DNA from: CAUZWH01 sp965247665
Lineage (GTDB): Bacteria; Pseudomonadota; Alphaproteobacteria; SHVV01
Direction: 5' to 3'
Length of the DNA: 64,000 bases
Assembly: GCA_965247665.1 (NCBI GenBank)
Contig: CBDFHH010000003.1
Coordinates: 186,001 to 250,000 of the forward strand
The translations under genes were made by a program, and so were the position numbers. Every line of letters begins with the position of its first letter. Position 1 is the stretch's first letter. Under the pieces are notes generated by a model, which was not told where the DNA came from, ran no database searches, and saw only the letters and a list, made by a program, of their open reading frames with translations. This document shows positions 23,705 to 32,672 of this stretch, in pieces.

Positions 23705-25018
23705 ATGAGCCGGGGGATGACAATGGCACAGCAACTGCTTCAGAAGAAGATTGGTAGGCGGACGTTTCTTGGTGCCACGACGGCCGGTGCGGCGGTTGCG
23801 GGCGGTCTGGTTCCCAAGATCGCACACGCTGCCTCGAAGACGGTCAAAATCGGTTTCTTGGCGCCTCTCACGGGTGAGGTCGCTGCCTGGGGGCTGCCGG
23901 GTCTGTATGGATGTCAGATCTGGGCCGAGAAGGTGAACGCGGCCGGCGGTGTCCAGATCGGGGACGACACCTATACCTTCGAGTTCGTCTCCTACGACAA
24001 CGAGTACGCGCCCGAAAAGGCGCGCGCCGGCGCCACCAAGCTGATCTTCGAGGACGACGTCAAGTTCATCATGATGCTGGGCGGCGATACCTGGCCGGCG
24101 GTGCAGCCCATCGCCAACAGGTCCGGGATGCTGGTATCCACCCTGCTGCCGAGCGATCTGTCGCCGGACACCGAGACTTTGATCGCGCCCTGCGAGGTCC
24201 ACCCGATCTACAACGTCACGGGCGTATGGTGGCTCGCCGACAACATGCCGAACCTGAAATCTACCGTGATTTGCGCGCAGGACGATGCGCTGGGACGGCC
24301 CTCGGTGGCGACCTATCTCGCGGCCTTCGAGGCGCACGGGATCGAGGTTCTGGACACCCTGTTCTTCGACCTTTCGACCACCGACTTCGCGCCGGTAATG
24401 ACGTCGATGCTGGCCAAGAATCCGGACATCCTGTGCCTCGACACGGCCTATGCGGATTACGTGCATCCCCTGTGCGAACAGGCCTACCAGCAGGGCTTCC
24501 AGGGTCAGATCATCTCCTGCACCGCGGACTTCTACGAGCAGATTATCGAGAAGACCTCGGCAGACTTCATGGAAGGCTTCATCTTTCAGTTCCCGGATTT
24601 CGACGATCCGGCGCTCAATCAGCCGCAAATCAACTTCGATGCGCCTGGGGAGTTCTACGCCGAGTACAGCAAGCGTTGGCCTGGTGAGTGGGGCGCGGTG
24701 TCCTGGGAATATGCGTCGATCATGGATTTGTGGGTGGAGGGCGCCCAACGAACCGGCAGCGTGGAACCCCAAGCCGTGCTGGCGGGCATGAAGCAGGGCG
24801 GTGCCGGCAAGCACGCCTTCGGCACCGCCAACTGGTGGGGCAAGGAGTTGTTCGGCATCGACAACGCACTCGTCGGCAACTGGCCGGTCGTGGTGATCGA
24901 GAACGGCAAGGCGGTCATCAAAGAATTCCGCAATATCCCCGACTGGTGGGACCGCCACGGTGACCTGCTGATCAAGCACTTCACCGAGATGGGGGAGATG
25001 TACCACCAGCGTGGTTGA
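23705..25018 (+). CDS. ABC importer substrate-binding protein, HAAT (branched-chain amino acid/urea-amide) type, Tat-exported
   Basis: ATG 23705 is taken as the start (GAGGG upstream); ATGs at 23717 and 23723 are alternatives. The N-terminus has a twin-arginine signal: KKIGRRTFLGATTAGAAVAG, ending near AHA-A. The mature protein begins VKIGFLAPLTGEVAAWGLPG, the standard type-I periplasmic-binding fold of the LivJ/urea/amide group, and is 437 residues with the leader. The tail is rich in aromatic residues (FRNIPDWWDRHGD), and FDDPALNQPQINF and YAEYSKRWPGEWG are features unlike plain LivJ. Such Trp/Tyr-rich pockets suit methylated ammonium compounds. It leads the livH/livM-type permease genes and is embedded between tmm and tdm, so TMA, TMAO or a related amine is the inferred ligand. 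Confidence 0.82.
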   Translation: MSRGMTMAQQLLQKKIGRRTFLGATTAGAAVAGGLVPKIAHAASKTVKIGFLAPLTGEVAAWGLPGLYGCQIWAEKVNAAGGVQIGDDTYTFEFVSYDNEYAPEKARAGATKLIFEDDVKFIMMLGGDTWPAVQPIANRSGMLVSTLLPSDLSPDTETLIAPCEVHPIYNVTGVWWLADNMPNLKSTVICAQDDALGRPSVATYLAAFEAHGIEVLDTLFFDLSTTDFAPVMTSMLAKNPDILCLDTAYADYVHPLCEQAYQQGFQGQIISCTADFYEQIIEKTSADFMEGFIFQFPDFDDPALNQPQINFDAPGEFYAEYSKRWPGEWGAVSWEYASIMDLWVEGAQRTGSVEPQAVLAGMKQGGAGKHAFGTANWWGKELFGIDNALVGNWPVVVIENGKAVIKEFRNIPDWWDRHGDLLIKHFTEMGEMYHQRG

Positions 25019-25168
25019 ACCCGGCTGAACGCGCGATCCTTACGGCGGATCCGTAATCCGGGGGCGTTGCGCTCCCTTGCCGGCCCGTGAGCGGTCGGTG
25101 TCGAGAGTCCGATTTTCTCGGGCCGGCGCTGGGGAGTCTTGGCGCCTGGTGACCCATCGATCGCCCGC

Positions 25169-26044
25169 ATGATCGAACTTCTGCTACAGACAAGCGTCAA
25201 CGCCATCTATGCGGCCAGCTTCATGGCGCTGATCGCGGTCGGGCTGATGTTGATCTTTGGCGTGATGGGCGTGATCAACTTCGCGCATGGCGAGCTGTTC
25301 ATGCTCGGCGCCTATTGCGTCGTGTTCGTATACGCCGAAAGGGACTACCCCTATTTCCTGGCCGTGGTGATCGGGCTGATCTTCGTCAGCCTTCTCGGGA
25401 TTCTGATGCAGCAGGCGCTGTTCAAGCCGGTCCGAAACAACCCGCTGGCGGGACTGATCGTTTCCATCGGGTTGTTGCTGATGCTGCAAGCGGCGGTCGC
25501 GATGGGCTTTGGGGTACGCATGGAGCACATCGCGCCGTCGACCCAGACAACGTTCCACCCGTTTGGCTTCGACGGGGTCGTTGTCGCGCTGCAGCGTCTG
25601 TACGTCATCATTGCCGCGGTTGTCGTGCTCGGCGGGCTGTGGATGTTTCTGCGCCATACGCGATTCGGATGGGCACTACGGGCATGTGCGCAGGATCCGG
25701 AGGCGGCTGCGCTGCAGGGGATCTCGATCAATCGGGCATCTCTGCTGGCGATGTTCATTGCGACCGCCATGGCAGGCCTCGCCGGCGCGTTGGCGGCGCC
25801 CCTGGTACGCACTTATCCGTACATGGGCCATTCGGTGATCGTGACCGCATTCATCGTTACCATCGTCGGCGGATTGGGCAGTCTGGAGGGCGCCGTGGTG
25901 GCGGCAATCCTGTATGGATTCGTGCATACGTTCGTAACCACGTTTTTTGACGGGGTCGTCGCCGATATCGTCGGTCTGCTGTTGATGCTGCTGGTGCTCA
26001 TCGCGCGCCCGACGGGGCTGTTCGGAGTCCGGGACCGGGCCTAG
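25169..26044 (+). CDS. ABC importer permease, LivH type
   Basis: The start ATG 25169 opens MIELLLQTSVNAIYAASFMA, the usual LivH N-terminus; a TTG at 25139 with GGGAG upstream is an alternative. The 291-residue protein has about eight membrane helices. GVINFAHGELFMLGAYC and GLAGALAAPLVRTYPYMG are family signatures, and FIVTIVGGLGSLEGAVVAAI is the loop that contacts the ATPases. It forms the channel with the LivM-type protein encoded next. Confidence 0.88.
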   Translation: MIELLLQTSVNAIYAASFMALIAVGLMLIFGVMGVINFAHGELFMLGAYCVVFVYAERDYPYFLAVVIGLIFVSLLGILMQQALFKPVRNNPLAGLIVSIGLLLMLQAAVAMGFGVRMEHIAPSTQTTFHPFGFDGVVVALQRLYVIIAAVVVLGGLWMFLRHTRFGWALRACAQDPEAAALQGISINRASLLAMFIATAMAGLAGALAAPLVRTYPYMGHSVIVTAFIVTIVGGLGSLEGAVVAAILYGFVHTFVTTFFDGVVADIVGLLLMLLVLIARPTGLFGVRDRA

Positions 26045-26057
26045 GACGAGGACTCTG

Positions 26058-27044
26058 GTGCGGAGCGATAACCACGGCTGGGGCTTCTGGGCCACGCTCA
26101 CCGCGATTTACGCGGCCCTGATCGTATTGCCCCACGTGCTCAGCTTCTCCCAGAAAGAGGTCGCCGTATTCCTGGTTATCAACGTTCTGGTCGTTGTGAG
26201 CTATCGGCTTTTGACCCTTACCGGGGAGTGGTCGCTCGCGCACGTGGTGCTCGTAGGGGTCGGAGCTTATGCGAGCACGCTGTTGGCCAAGCGTCTGGGA
26301 GTCCCGATTCCGCTGGCGATGCCGCTGGGTGCCGCGGTTGCCGCCGCGACCGCCTACGTGCTGAGTTTTCCGCTGTTTCGGATGAAGGCGTTCTACTTCC
26401 TCATCGGCTCCTTCGCGGCCGGCGAGATCATCAGGCTGAGCTGGAAACGGTTCCGTGATCCGTTCGGCGGGCCGAAGGGCTTAAAGCTCATTCCATCGGT
26501 CCCGGATATCGAACTCGGCGCCTTCAAAATCGCGTTCTTTGAACCCGTCAACTACTACTATCTGTGTCTGGCGGTGGTCTCCCTCTCCCTGTTCATCCTC
26601 TATCGCGTGGAGCGATCGCGGATCGGGCTGACATTCCATGCCATCCACTGGCAGGACAAGCTGGCGGAGTCGGTGGGCGTCAATGCCCATGGATACCGGA
26701 CTCTCGCCTTCGTCATCGCTTCTTTCTTCGGCGGCCTGGCCGGCGCCCTGCTGGCGCACTATCTCGGCACGGTGAACCCGAACCAGTTCGACGTAGAGAC
26801 GATGGTCTACGTGCTGGTCTGGGTCATCGTCGGCGGGACGGCCACAATCTGCGGCCCGATCCTCGGCGTCGTGGTCCTGACCGTGGTGAACGAAATCGTG
26901 CTGCGCGAATTAGGGATTGACCAGATGCGACCGCTGATCTACGGCGCCATACTGATCGCGGCGATTCTGTTTCTCCCGGACGGGATCGAAAGCCTGGGAC
27001 CCAAGATAAGACGAGCCCTTGCCCGCGCCAGGGAGCGCACCTGA
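26058..27044 (+). CDS. ABC importer permease, LivM type
   Basis: This 328-residue protein starts at GTG 26058, 13 nt after the LivH-type gene. The polytopic membrane protein carries the LivM signatures LTGEWSLAHVVLVGVGAYAS and LFRMKAFYFLIGSFAAGEI. WQDKLAESVGVNAHGYRTLAF is the EAA-like coupling loop, and FFGGLAGALLAHYLGTVNPN follows. Its TGA stop abuts the reverse-strand stop of the LivF-type gene with no spacer (TGATCA), so the two halves of one importer converge end to end. Confidence 0.88.
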   Translation: MRSDNHGWGFWATLTAIYAALIVLPHVLSFSQKEVAVFLVINVLVVVSYRLLTLTGEWSLAHVVLVGVGAYASTLLAKRLGVPIPLAMPLGAAVAAATAYVLSFPLFRMKAFYFLIGSFAAGEIIRLSWKRFRDPFGGPKGLKLIPSVPDIELGAFKIAFFEPVNYYYLCLAVVSLSLFILYRVERSRIGLTFHAIHWQDKLAESVGVNAHGYRTLAFVIASFFGGLAGALLAHYLGTVNPNQFDVETMVYVLVWVIVGGTATICGPILGVVVLTVVNEIVLRELGIDQMRPLIYGAILIAAILFLPDGIESLGPKIRRALARARERT

Positions 27045-27752
27045 TCAGGCGCCCAGATAGGCGCGGCGGACGTGCTCGTTCTCGTAGAGCTCCGACGCCC
27101 GACCCTGCAAGGCGACAGACCCGATCTCCAACACGTAGGCGTATTCGGCCAGCCGAAGCGCCAGCTCCGCGTTCTGTTCCACCAGCACCACAGGGACGCC
27201 CCGTTGGTGGATCTCCTTGATGATCCGCGCCATTTCCTGAACAAGCACCGGCGACAATCCGACGGTCGGCTCGTCCAGGAGCAGCACCTTGGGGTTCGCC
27301 ATCAACGCGCGCCCGATTGCCAGCATCTGTTGCTCGCCGCCGGAGAGGGTCTTGGCCCATTGCCCCCGCCGCTCCCTAAGCGTCGAGAAATGCTCGAACA
27401 CGCTGTCGAGATCCCGTCGCACCTGTTCCTCGTCGCGGCGCAAGTAAGCGCCCGTGCGAAGGTTCTCCAGGACAGTCATGTCGGGGAATATTCGGCGGCC
27501 CTCGGGCACCTGAGCGATACCCAGTTCAACCACCTGCTCGGGCGGCATTCCGTCGATGCGCCGGCCGTCAAACCGGATTTCGCCCTCCGAGAGCGTCTCG
27601 AGGCCGGAGATTGCCCGGAGCAGGGTGCTCTTTCCGGCGCCATTGGCGCCGATGATGGTGACCACGGAGCCATCCGGGACATCCATGCTGACATTCCGCA
27701 GCGCCACCACCTTGTTGTAGTGAACGGTGACGTTGCTGACCTCAAGCAGCAT
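27045..27752 (-). CDS. ABC importer ATPase, LivF type
   Basis: A 235-residue nucleotide-binding subunit. Walker A is GANGAGKSTLL, the Q-loop region is VELGIAQVPEGRRIFPDMTVLENL, the signature is TLSGGEQQMLAIGRALM, and Walker B is VLLLDEPTVGLSP. The His switch lies in VVLVEQNAELAL. The RRIFPDMTVxENL segment is diagnostic of LivF. It is the last gene of the minus-strand operon tdm-livG-livF and overlaps the LivG-type stop by 11 nt. Its membrane partners are on the opposite strand directly downstream. Confidence 0.92.
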   Translation of the reverse strand: MLLEVSNVTVHYNKVVALRNVSMDVPDGSVVTIIGANGAGKSTLLRAISGLETLSEGEIRFDGRRIDGMPPEQVVELGIAQVPEGRRIFPDMTVLENLRTGAYLRRDEEQVRRDLDSVFEHFSTLRERRGQWAKTLSGGEQQMLAIGRALMANPKVLLLDEPTVGLSPVLVQEMARIIKEIHQRGVPVVLVEQNAELALRLAEYAYVLEIGSVALQGRASELYENEHVRRAYLGA

Positions 27753-28506
27753 TGGTCGCAGTTCCGAGATACGCTTTGATCACCTCCGGGTGGCGACGAA
27801 CCTCGTCCGGGGAGCCTTCGGTCAGGAGTTTACCGAAGTTGAGCACGGTGACGCGGTCGCAAAGCCCCATCACCGCCTGCATGTCGTGCTCGACCAAAAG
27901 AATCGTGACGCCGCGGTCGCGCACCCTGCCCACGGTTTCCATCATCTGACGAGTCTCCTCGGGATTCATGCCGGTAAAGGGCTCGTCCAACAGCAGCAGT
28001 TGGGGGTCGGCGGCGAACGCCACGGCGACGCCGAGCGACCGCTGCAAGCCGTGGGGTAGAATCATGGCGAGATCGTCCCGGCGATCGCTCAGCCCGAAGA
28101 ATTCCAGGATTTCGAGGGCTTTGTCCCGTGCCATCGCCTGCCGCCGTCGGTCGGCGCCGATCAGGCCCCGCAGGAGATCCGTGCGGGCGTCGAGATGGCA
28201 GCCCACCAGCACGTTTTCGAGCACCGTGAGTTCCTGGAGCAACGTGGTCGCCTGGAACGTTCTCACCAGGCCCCGAGAGGCAATGACGCTGGTGGACATC
28301 CCGGAAATGTCCTCTCCCTTGAACACCACGCGGCCGGCGGTTGGCGGATAGAAACCGCTTACGACGTTGAACGTGGTTGTCTTTCCCGCACCGTTGGGGC
28401 CGATGAGACCTCGGATCTCACCCTCTCCGACCGAGAAGGAAAGGGATGAAACGGCGACGAGGCCCCCAAAACCACGGGTGAGATCCCGAACCTCGAGTAA
28501 CGTCAT
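27742..28506 (-). CDS. ABC importer ATPase, LivG type
   Basis: A 254-residue nucleotide-binding subunit. Walker A is GPNGAGKTTTFNVVSG, LVRTFQATTLLQELTVLENV is the LivG-specific stretch, and the signature region is LPHGLQRSLGVAVAFAADP. Walker B is LLLLDEPFTGMNPEET, and the switch is ILLVEHDMQAVMGLCDRV. The signature LPHGLQRSL departs from the usual LSYGxQRxLEIARAL (the SGGQ serine is replaced by His). The domain order is otherwise normal. It lies 205 nt behind tdm on the same strand. Confidence 0.9.
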   Translation of the reverse strand: MTLLEVRDLTRGFGGLVAVSSLSFSVGEGEIRGLIGPNGAGKTTTFNVVSGFYPPTAGRVVFKGEDISGMSTSVIASRGLVRTFQATTLLQELTVLENVLVGCHLDARTDLLRGLIGADRRRQAMARDKALEILEFFGLSDRRDDLAMILPHGLQRSLGVAVAFAADPQLLLLDEPFTGMNPEETRQMMETVGRVRDRGVTILLVEHDMQAVMGLCDRVTVLNFGKLLTEGSPDEVRRHPEVIKAYLGTATNAA

Positions 28507-28711
28507 GGTTGCCGTCGATGTTGGAACATGTCGTCGCGGGGCGCGCGCGGCCGTTCGACCTTTTAAGGCATTCCAGCCTTTCGCGAGTGTATGGATTTCC
28601 CGGGTCGCGGTCCAACCGGGCTACGTCGCCGAGCCGGATTGGGCCGATCCGAGGTCCGACCTCCGCATGCCGGCCGGCTCCCGATCGAGCGCTATCGATC
28701 CACCGAACGCG

Positions 28712-31084
28712 TCAGTCGTGATCGCCCCGCACGCGCCGCTTCTGCGGATCGAAATGCGGGTAGCCGACGACCCGCGCCGGAATACGCTTTTGGTGTCCGT
28801 CGAGCTGGCCGACCTCGACTTCGGTGCCGAGCGCCGCGTGAGTCACGTCGATGCGGCAGAGCGCGATGACCTTGCCGAGGATGGGTGAGCGTACCGCCGA
28901 CGTGATTTCGCCGATTTGCGCGCGCCCGATATGGACGCAGTCACGGGTCGCCGGTACGGTACCGCCGTCCAGGTCAAGCCCGACGAGTTTGCGCGTCGGA
29001 TGTTCTTTACGCCGGGCAAGGGCATCGCGGCCGATGAAGTCGTCGACCTTGGTCTTGAGCGGCACCGTGAATCCGATCCCGGCCTCGAAGGGATCGGTCT
29101 GGTCGGTGAACTCGCATCCCGCGAAAGCGAGCCCCGCCTCGATGCGAACCATGTCGAGAGCGCCAAGCCCGAACGGCGAGATGCCGAACGGCTCCCCCGC
29201 CTCCATGACCGCGTCAAAAACGGTTCGGGCATCGTTCGGATGACAGAAGAGTTCGTAGCCGAGTTCGCCGGTATATCCGGTACGGGAGACGACCAGCGCG
29301 ACACCGTGAAAATCGTTGAGCCGGGCGACCGAGAAGCGGAACCAGTCGAGCTCTTCGATGGTTTGCCAAGCGGGGCCGGTCCAGAGAATGGGCGCGAGGA
29401 TCTCCCGGCTTTTCGGGCCCTGCACCGCGATGTTCGCGAGCTGATCGGTCGAAGTCTTGACCCACGCGTCGAACCCGTTTCGCTCCGCCTGCTCGGCCAA
29501 CCAGAGTCCGGAGAGGTCGCTGCCGCCGATCCACCGGAAATTGTTGTCGCCGAGCCGGTAGACGGTGCCGTCGTCGATCATTCCGCCGTGCTCGTAGCAC
29601 ATCGCCGTGTAGACGACCTGCCCCACGGCGAGCCTGCGTACGTCGCGGGTCACGCAAAGTTGCATCAACGCCTCGGCGTCGGGACCGAGAACCTCGTATT
29701 TGCGGAGCGCAGACAAGTCCATGACCACCGCGCGTTCCCTGCACGCCCAGTATTCGTCGATCGCGCCGTGGGCGGGAAAGTCCTGAGGCAGCCAATAGCC
29801 GTTATATTCGACGAAGTTCCTGGTATGGGCGGCAAAGCAATCGTGAAACCCGCTGTTCTTGGTCATCCGGACGTCGGCGTCTGTGGTCATTCGAAATCCC
29901 GCGGCTGGCTTGAAATCTTCGTTTCGCTCATATACCCGCACCTGGATATCGGTCGGGTTCCAGCCATTCGCGGGGTCGATGTCACATGGGCAAGCGGTCG
30001 AAAAACAGACCAGGTCGGTGAGCGCGCGCATCAGCACGAAGTCACCGGGGCGCGACCAGGGGTCGTCCATCCCGATTGCGTTATGGTCGTCGAGCATGGT
30101 GTTGTAGAAGAAATTGATGGCCGGCCACCCGCCGCGCGGACGAACGCCGAAGCGCTCGCTCTCGGCGTTGATGTTGTCCGAGCAGTTCGCATGACCGGGG
30201 TAGCCCATATCTTCGTAATAGCGCGCGGTGCAGGCCAGGCCGAATGAATCATGACGGCCGCACGTGTCTTGAACGAGCTCGAGCAACGGTTCGTGATCGA
30301 CGGTGTAATATTTCGAGAACAGGCCCGGCCCGGGATAGAGCAAATCAAGCAGTGTTCGCGTGGTGGTCGGATCGATTTCCCGTTCGATGCCTCGGTCGAG
30401 GGCGCGCAGGCTGAAGGCCTGAAAGTCGGTGCACTCGCGCCCCTTCACGTCGATGACGTGAATGAGCTGTCCCGCCTTGACCTCGTAGCCCGCGACAGTG
30501 CCGGGCTCGATGTTCAAGTCAACCAGCGGGTTCGCGAGCGGCGGCGGCGGTCCTTCCGCCGGCTTCGCATTGGACCGCGATTGGCGGTGGATATACAGCA
30601 CGATCTCGCTGGGCGGGCACTGCTCATCGACCGGCATCGGATCACCGGGAGCGCCGACGACGAGAGTGACCGGGGCCGTCGAAACGAACGACGCCGACTC
30701 CCCGGCGCGTGAATCGTCGCCGAAGAGCCGCACCGCAACCGCCCGGCCGAGGTCGAAGCCGCGGGTCGATAGAATATCGCGGACACGCTTCGCGGAGGGC
30801 GTCTCACGCGCGAGTATCGCCTGAATTCCCAGAGGATTTACGGATCCTTGCGCGCCGATGATCGCAGGGTCGGAGCGCCCGGCAGCATCGAAGACGACCA
30901 GTTCACACGGCTGCCGCCCCTCGCGGTCGATCACCGTCAACTCGTCGCCGGAATCGAGTGCCAGCGTGCGGGAGCCGCCGCCCGGGATCGGGTACCGCTC
31001 GACATTCGGCGGCAACACGGGAAGCCCCGGAACCCGTATCGATCCACGCGTCGCCGGCGCGCGAGCGAAAGCTGATAGGTTCAC
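28712..31084 (-). CDS. tdm: Trimethylamine N-oxide demethylase (DUF1989-GcvT fusion)
   Basis: The start GTG 31084 (VNLSAFARAPATRG) is preferred; an in-frame ATG at 31228 adds 48 residues of low-complexity upstream sequence. The 790-residue protein converts TMAO to dimethylamine and formaldehyde. Residues about 20-420 are the DUF1989 part. Cys285, Cys301 and Cys365 have the spacing (16 and 64) I expect for the three-cysteine zinc site of Tdm, with IDVKGRECTDFQAFSL and CSDNINAE around it. Residues about 435-790 are a GcvT-type tetrahydrofolate domain (EYWACRERAVVMDLSALRKY, SRTGYTGELGYELFC, LGALDMVRIEAGLAFAGCEF) that captures formaldehyde. It heads tdm-livG-livF and is divergent from egtB. Together with tmm it makes a complete TMA to DMA route. 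Confidence 0.92.
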   Translation of the reverse strand: MNLSAFARAPATRGSIRVPGLPVLPPNVERYPIPGGGSRTLALDSGDELTVIDREGRQPCELVVFDAAGRSDPAIIGAQGSVNPLGIQAILARETPSAKRVRDILSTRGFDLGRAVAVRLFGDDSRAGESASFVSTAPVTLVVGAPGDPMPVDEQCPPSEIVLYIHRQSRSNAKPAEGPPPPLANPLVDLNIEPGTVAGYEVKAGQLIHVIDVKGRECTDFQAFSLRALDRGIEREIDPTTTRTLLDLLYPGPGLFSKYYTVDHEPLLELVQDTCGRHDSFGLACTARYYEDMGYPGHANCSDNINAESERFGVRPRGGWPAINFFYNTMLDDHNAIGMDDPWSRPGDFVLMRALTDLVCFSTACPCDIDPANGWNPTDIQVRVYERNEDFKPAAGFRMTTDADVRMTKNSGFHDCFAAHTRNFVEYNGYWLPQDFPAHGAIDEYWACRERAVVMDLSALRKYEVLGPDAEALMQLCVTRDVRRLAVGQVVYTAMCYEHGGMIDDGTVYRLGDNNFRWIGGSDLSGLWLAEQAERNGFDAWVKTSTDQLANIAVQGPKSREILAPILWTGPAWQTIEELDWFRFSVARLNDFHGVALVVSRTGYTGELGYELFCHPNDARTVFDAVMEAGEPFGISPFGLGALDMVRIEAGLAFAGCEFTDQTDPFEAGIGFTVPLKTKVDDFIGRDALARRKEHPTRKLVGLDLDGGTVPATRDCVHIGRAQIGEITSAVRSPILGKVIALCRIDVTHAALGTEVEVGQLDGHQKRIPARVVGYPHFDPQKRRVRGDHD

Positions 31085-31376
31085 GTGCCGGTTTTCCCTT
31101 ACCTGTCCGTTGCAAGCATGATCGTGGCTCTCGGACTCGATGGAAACTTGACCCGATTGCTCCTCATCGGTCAAGGCGTTCGACGCCGCACCTGATCGGG
31201 CGCCACGCGAACCAGACCGCCTCCCCAACGTCCCACCTCGTCCAAACTCCCACCATGGTCAAGAATGTGGTTGGTTCACAGCGTCTTGAGTGTAACCACA
31301 ACGATAACGCGCACTGATTGATTTTTCGCCACAAATGGTTACTTTTCTCACCAAGACAATTGCCCGGAGCGGACAC
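31085..31376. promoter_or_regulatory. tdm/egtB divergent control region with related GTGGTT motifs
   Basis: The 292-nt divergent gap holds three related motifs. GTGGTT at 31267-31272 and AACCAC at 31294-31299 form an inverted repeat. CCACAAATGGTTAC at 31329-31342 carries both CCA and GGTTAC. The local DNA is more AT-rich than the genes. GCATGATCG at 31116-31124 repeats the half-site of the palindrome at 23461. These are candidate operators for a shared regulator of tdm and egtBD, but no -35/-10 pair is convincing. Confidence 0.45.
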
Positions 31377-32672
31377 ATGGCTTCACGCCTCGCGCCGACC
31401 GCTACACCGATGATGGCGGATGCCCGCGACGGCTTCATCGAGCGCTACCGGCAGGTTCGGCAGGTCACCGAATCGCTCGGCCGTGAGATCTCGCCGGAGG
31501 ATCAGGTCGTGCAGTCGATGCCCGATGCCAGTCCAATGAAATGGCATTTTGCGCACACCACGTGGTTCTTCGAGACCTTTCTCCTCGCGCCGAACGAGCC
31601 TTCCTACGCGCTCTTCGATCCGCATTATGGCTACCTTTTCAATTCCTATTACGAGGTGGTCGGCGCGCGTCATCCAAGGCCGCAGCGCGGCATGCTCACG
31701 CGCCCGACGATCGACCAGATCCTGGCCTATAGAGCCCACGTCGATACGGCAGTTCTCGGATATCTGCGGAGCATGGACGAGGGCACATGGGCGCGGCTCG
31801 GACCGCTCCTCAATCTGGGCCTCCACCACGAGGAGCAGCATCAAGAGCTGATCCTGACCGATATCCTGCACCTGTTTTCCTGCAATCCCGTGAGACCCGC
31901 CTTCAAACGAGGCGTGCCGACCGAGAGGCGGACCGCATCACCGTTTTCCTGGCACGACGTGTCAGGCGGCATCTACGAGATCGGTCATGACGGCGCGGGC
32001 TTCGCCTTCGACCATGAAGGACCGCGCCACGAGGTGCTGATCAGGCCCTATCGCATCGCCTCACGACCGGTGACCAACGCCGAATGGCTCGCGTTCATGG
32101 ACGATGACGGTTACCGGCGCGCCGAATTCTGGCTTTCGGATGGCTGGGCCAACGTGCGGAGCGACGAGTGGGCGGCGCCGCTTTACTGGGAAAAGCGGGA
32201 CGGCGAGTGGTGGTCCATGACGCTCCGGGGTATGCAGCCGGTTGAGATGGCCGCCCCCGTCTGCCATGTCAGCCACTACGAGGCGGACGCTTATGCGAGT
32301 TGGGCGGGCAAGCGCCTGCCGACCGAGCAGGAATGGGAGATTGCGGCCGCGGATTGTCCGGTGCGTGGCAACTGGATGGGAAGCGGCCGCTTGAGACCCG
32401 CCCCCACCGATGAGGCCGAGGTCCCGCTTCAACAGCTTTTCGGCGATGTATGGGAGCTTACCGGCTCCGCCTTCACGCCCTATCCGGGCTACCGGCCCGC
32501 CGCGGGCGCGGTCGGCGAATACAACGCCAAATTCATGAGCGGCCAAGTCGTTCTGCGCGGTGGGTCTTGTGTCACACCCGATCATCACACGCGGGCGAGC
32601 TACCGGAATTTTTTCTATCCCCATCAACGCTGGCAGTTCAGCGGACTGAGGCTCGCGGAAGACGCGGCGTGA
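31377..32672 (+). CDS. egtB: Ergothioneine biosynthesis protein EgtB (sulfoxide synthase)
   Basis: This 431-residue non-heme iron enzyme couples hercynine (trimethylhistidine) to cysteine or gamma-glutamylcysteine with O2. The N-terminal DinB-like part carries the iron ligands: WHFAHTTWFFE (His60) and LHHEEQHQELIL (His151 and His155, H-x3-H). The C-terminal part is a formylglycine-generating-enzyme-like (SUMF1/CLec) domain: RPVTNAEWLAFMDDDGYRRA, HVSHYEADAYASWAGKRLPT, VWELTGSAFTPYPGY and VLRGGSCVTPDHHTRASYRN. ATG 31377 is chosen; in-frame ATG 31335 adds 14 residues, and ATGs near 31410 are possible. It overlaps egtD by 4 nt (GTGA), so the pair is translationally coupled. Confidence 0.92.
   Translation: MASRLAPTATPMMADARDGFIERYRQVRQVTESLGREISPEDQVVQSMPDASPMKWHFAHTTWFFETFLLAPNEPSYALFDPHYGYLFNSYYEVVGARHPRPQRGMLTRPTIDQILAYRAHVDTAVLGYLRSMDEGTWARLGPLLNLGLHHEEQHQELILTDILHLFSCNPVRPAFKRGVPTERRTASPFSWHDVSGGIYEIGHDGAGFAFDHEGPRHEVLIRPYRIASRPVTNAEWLAFMDDDGYRRAEFWLSDGWANVRSDEWAAPLYWEKRDGEWWSMTLRGMQPVEMAAPVCHVSHYEADAYASWAGKRLPTEQEWEIAAADCPVRGNWMGSGRLRPAPTDEAEVPLQQLFGDVWELTGSAFTPYPGYRPAAGAVGEYNAKFMSGQVVLRGGSCVTPDHHTRASYRNFFYPHQRWQFSGLRLAEDAA

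Noticed and set aside
23705..28506. Housekeeping branched-chain amino acid importer
   Set aside because: Family alone would allow it and I cannot exclude it, but the genes are enclosed by tmm and tdm and the ATPases share the tdm strand and operon, so an amine substrate is preferred as an inference.
28712..31084. Plain aminomethyltransferase (GcvT) or dimethylglycine dehydrogenase
   Set aside because: The first half is a DUF1989 domain with the three-cysteine pattern and there is no FAD-binding domain; the DUF1989-GcvT fusion next to tmm is specific for Tdm.
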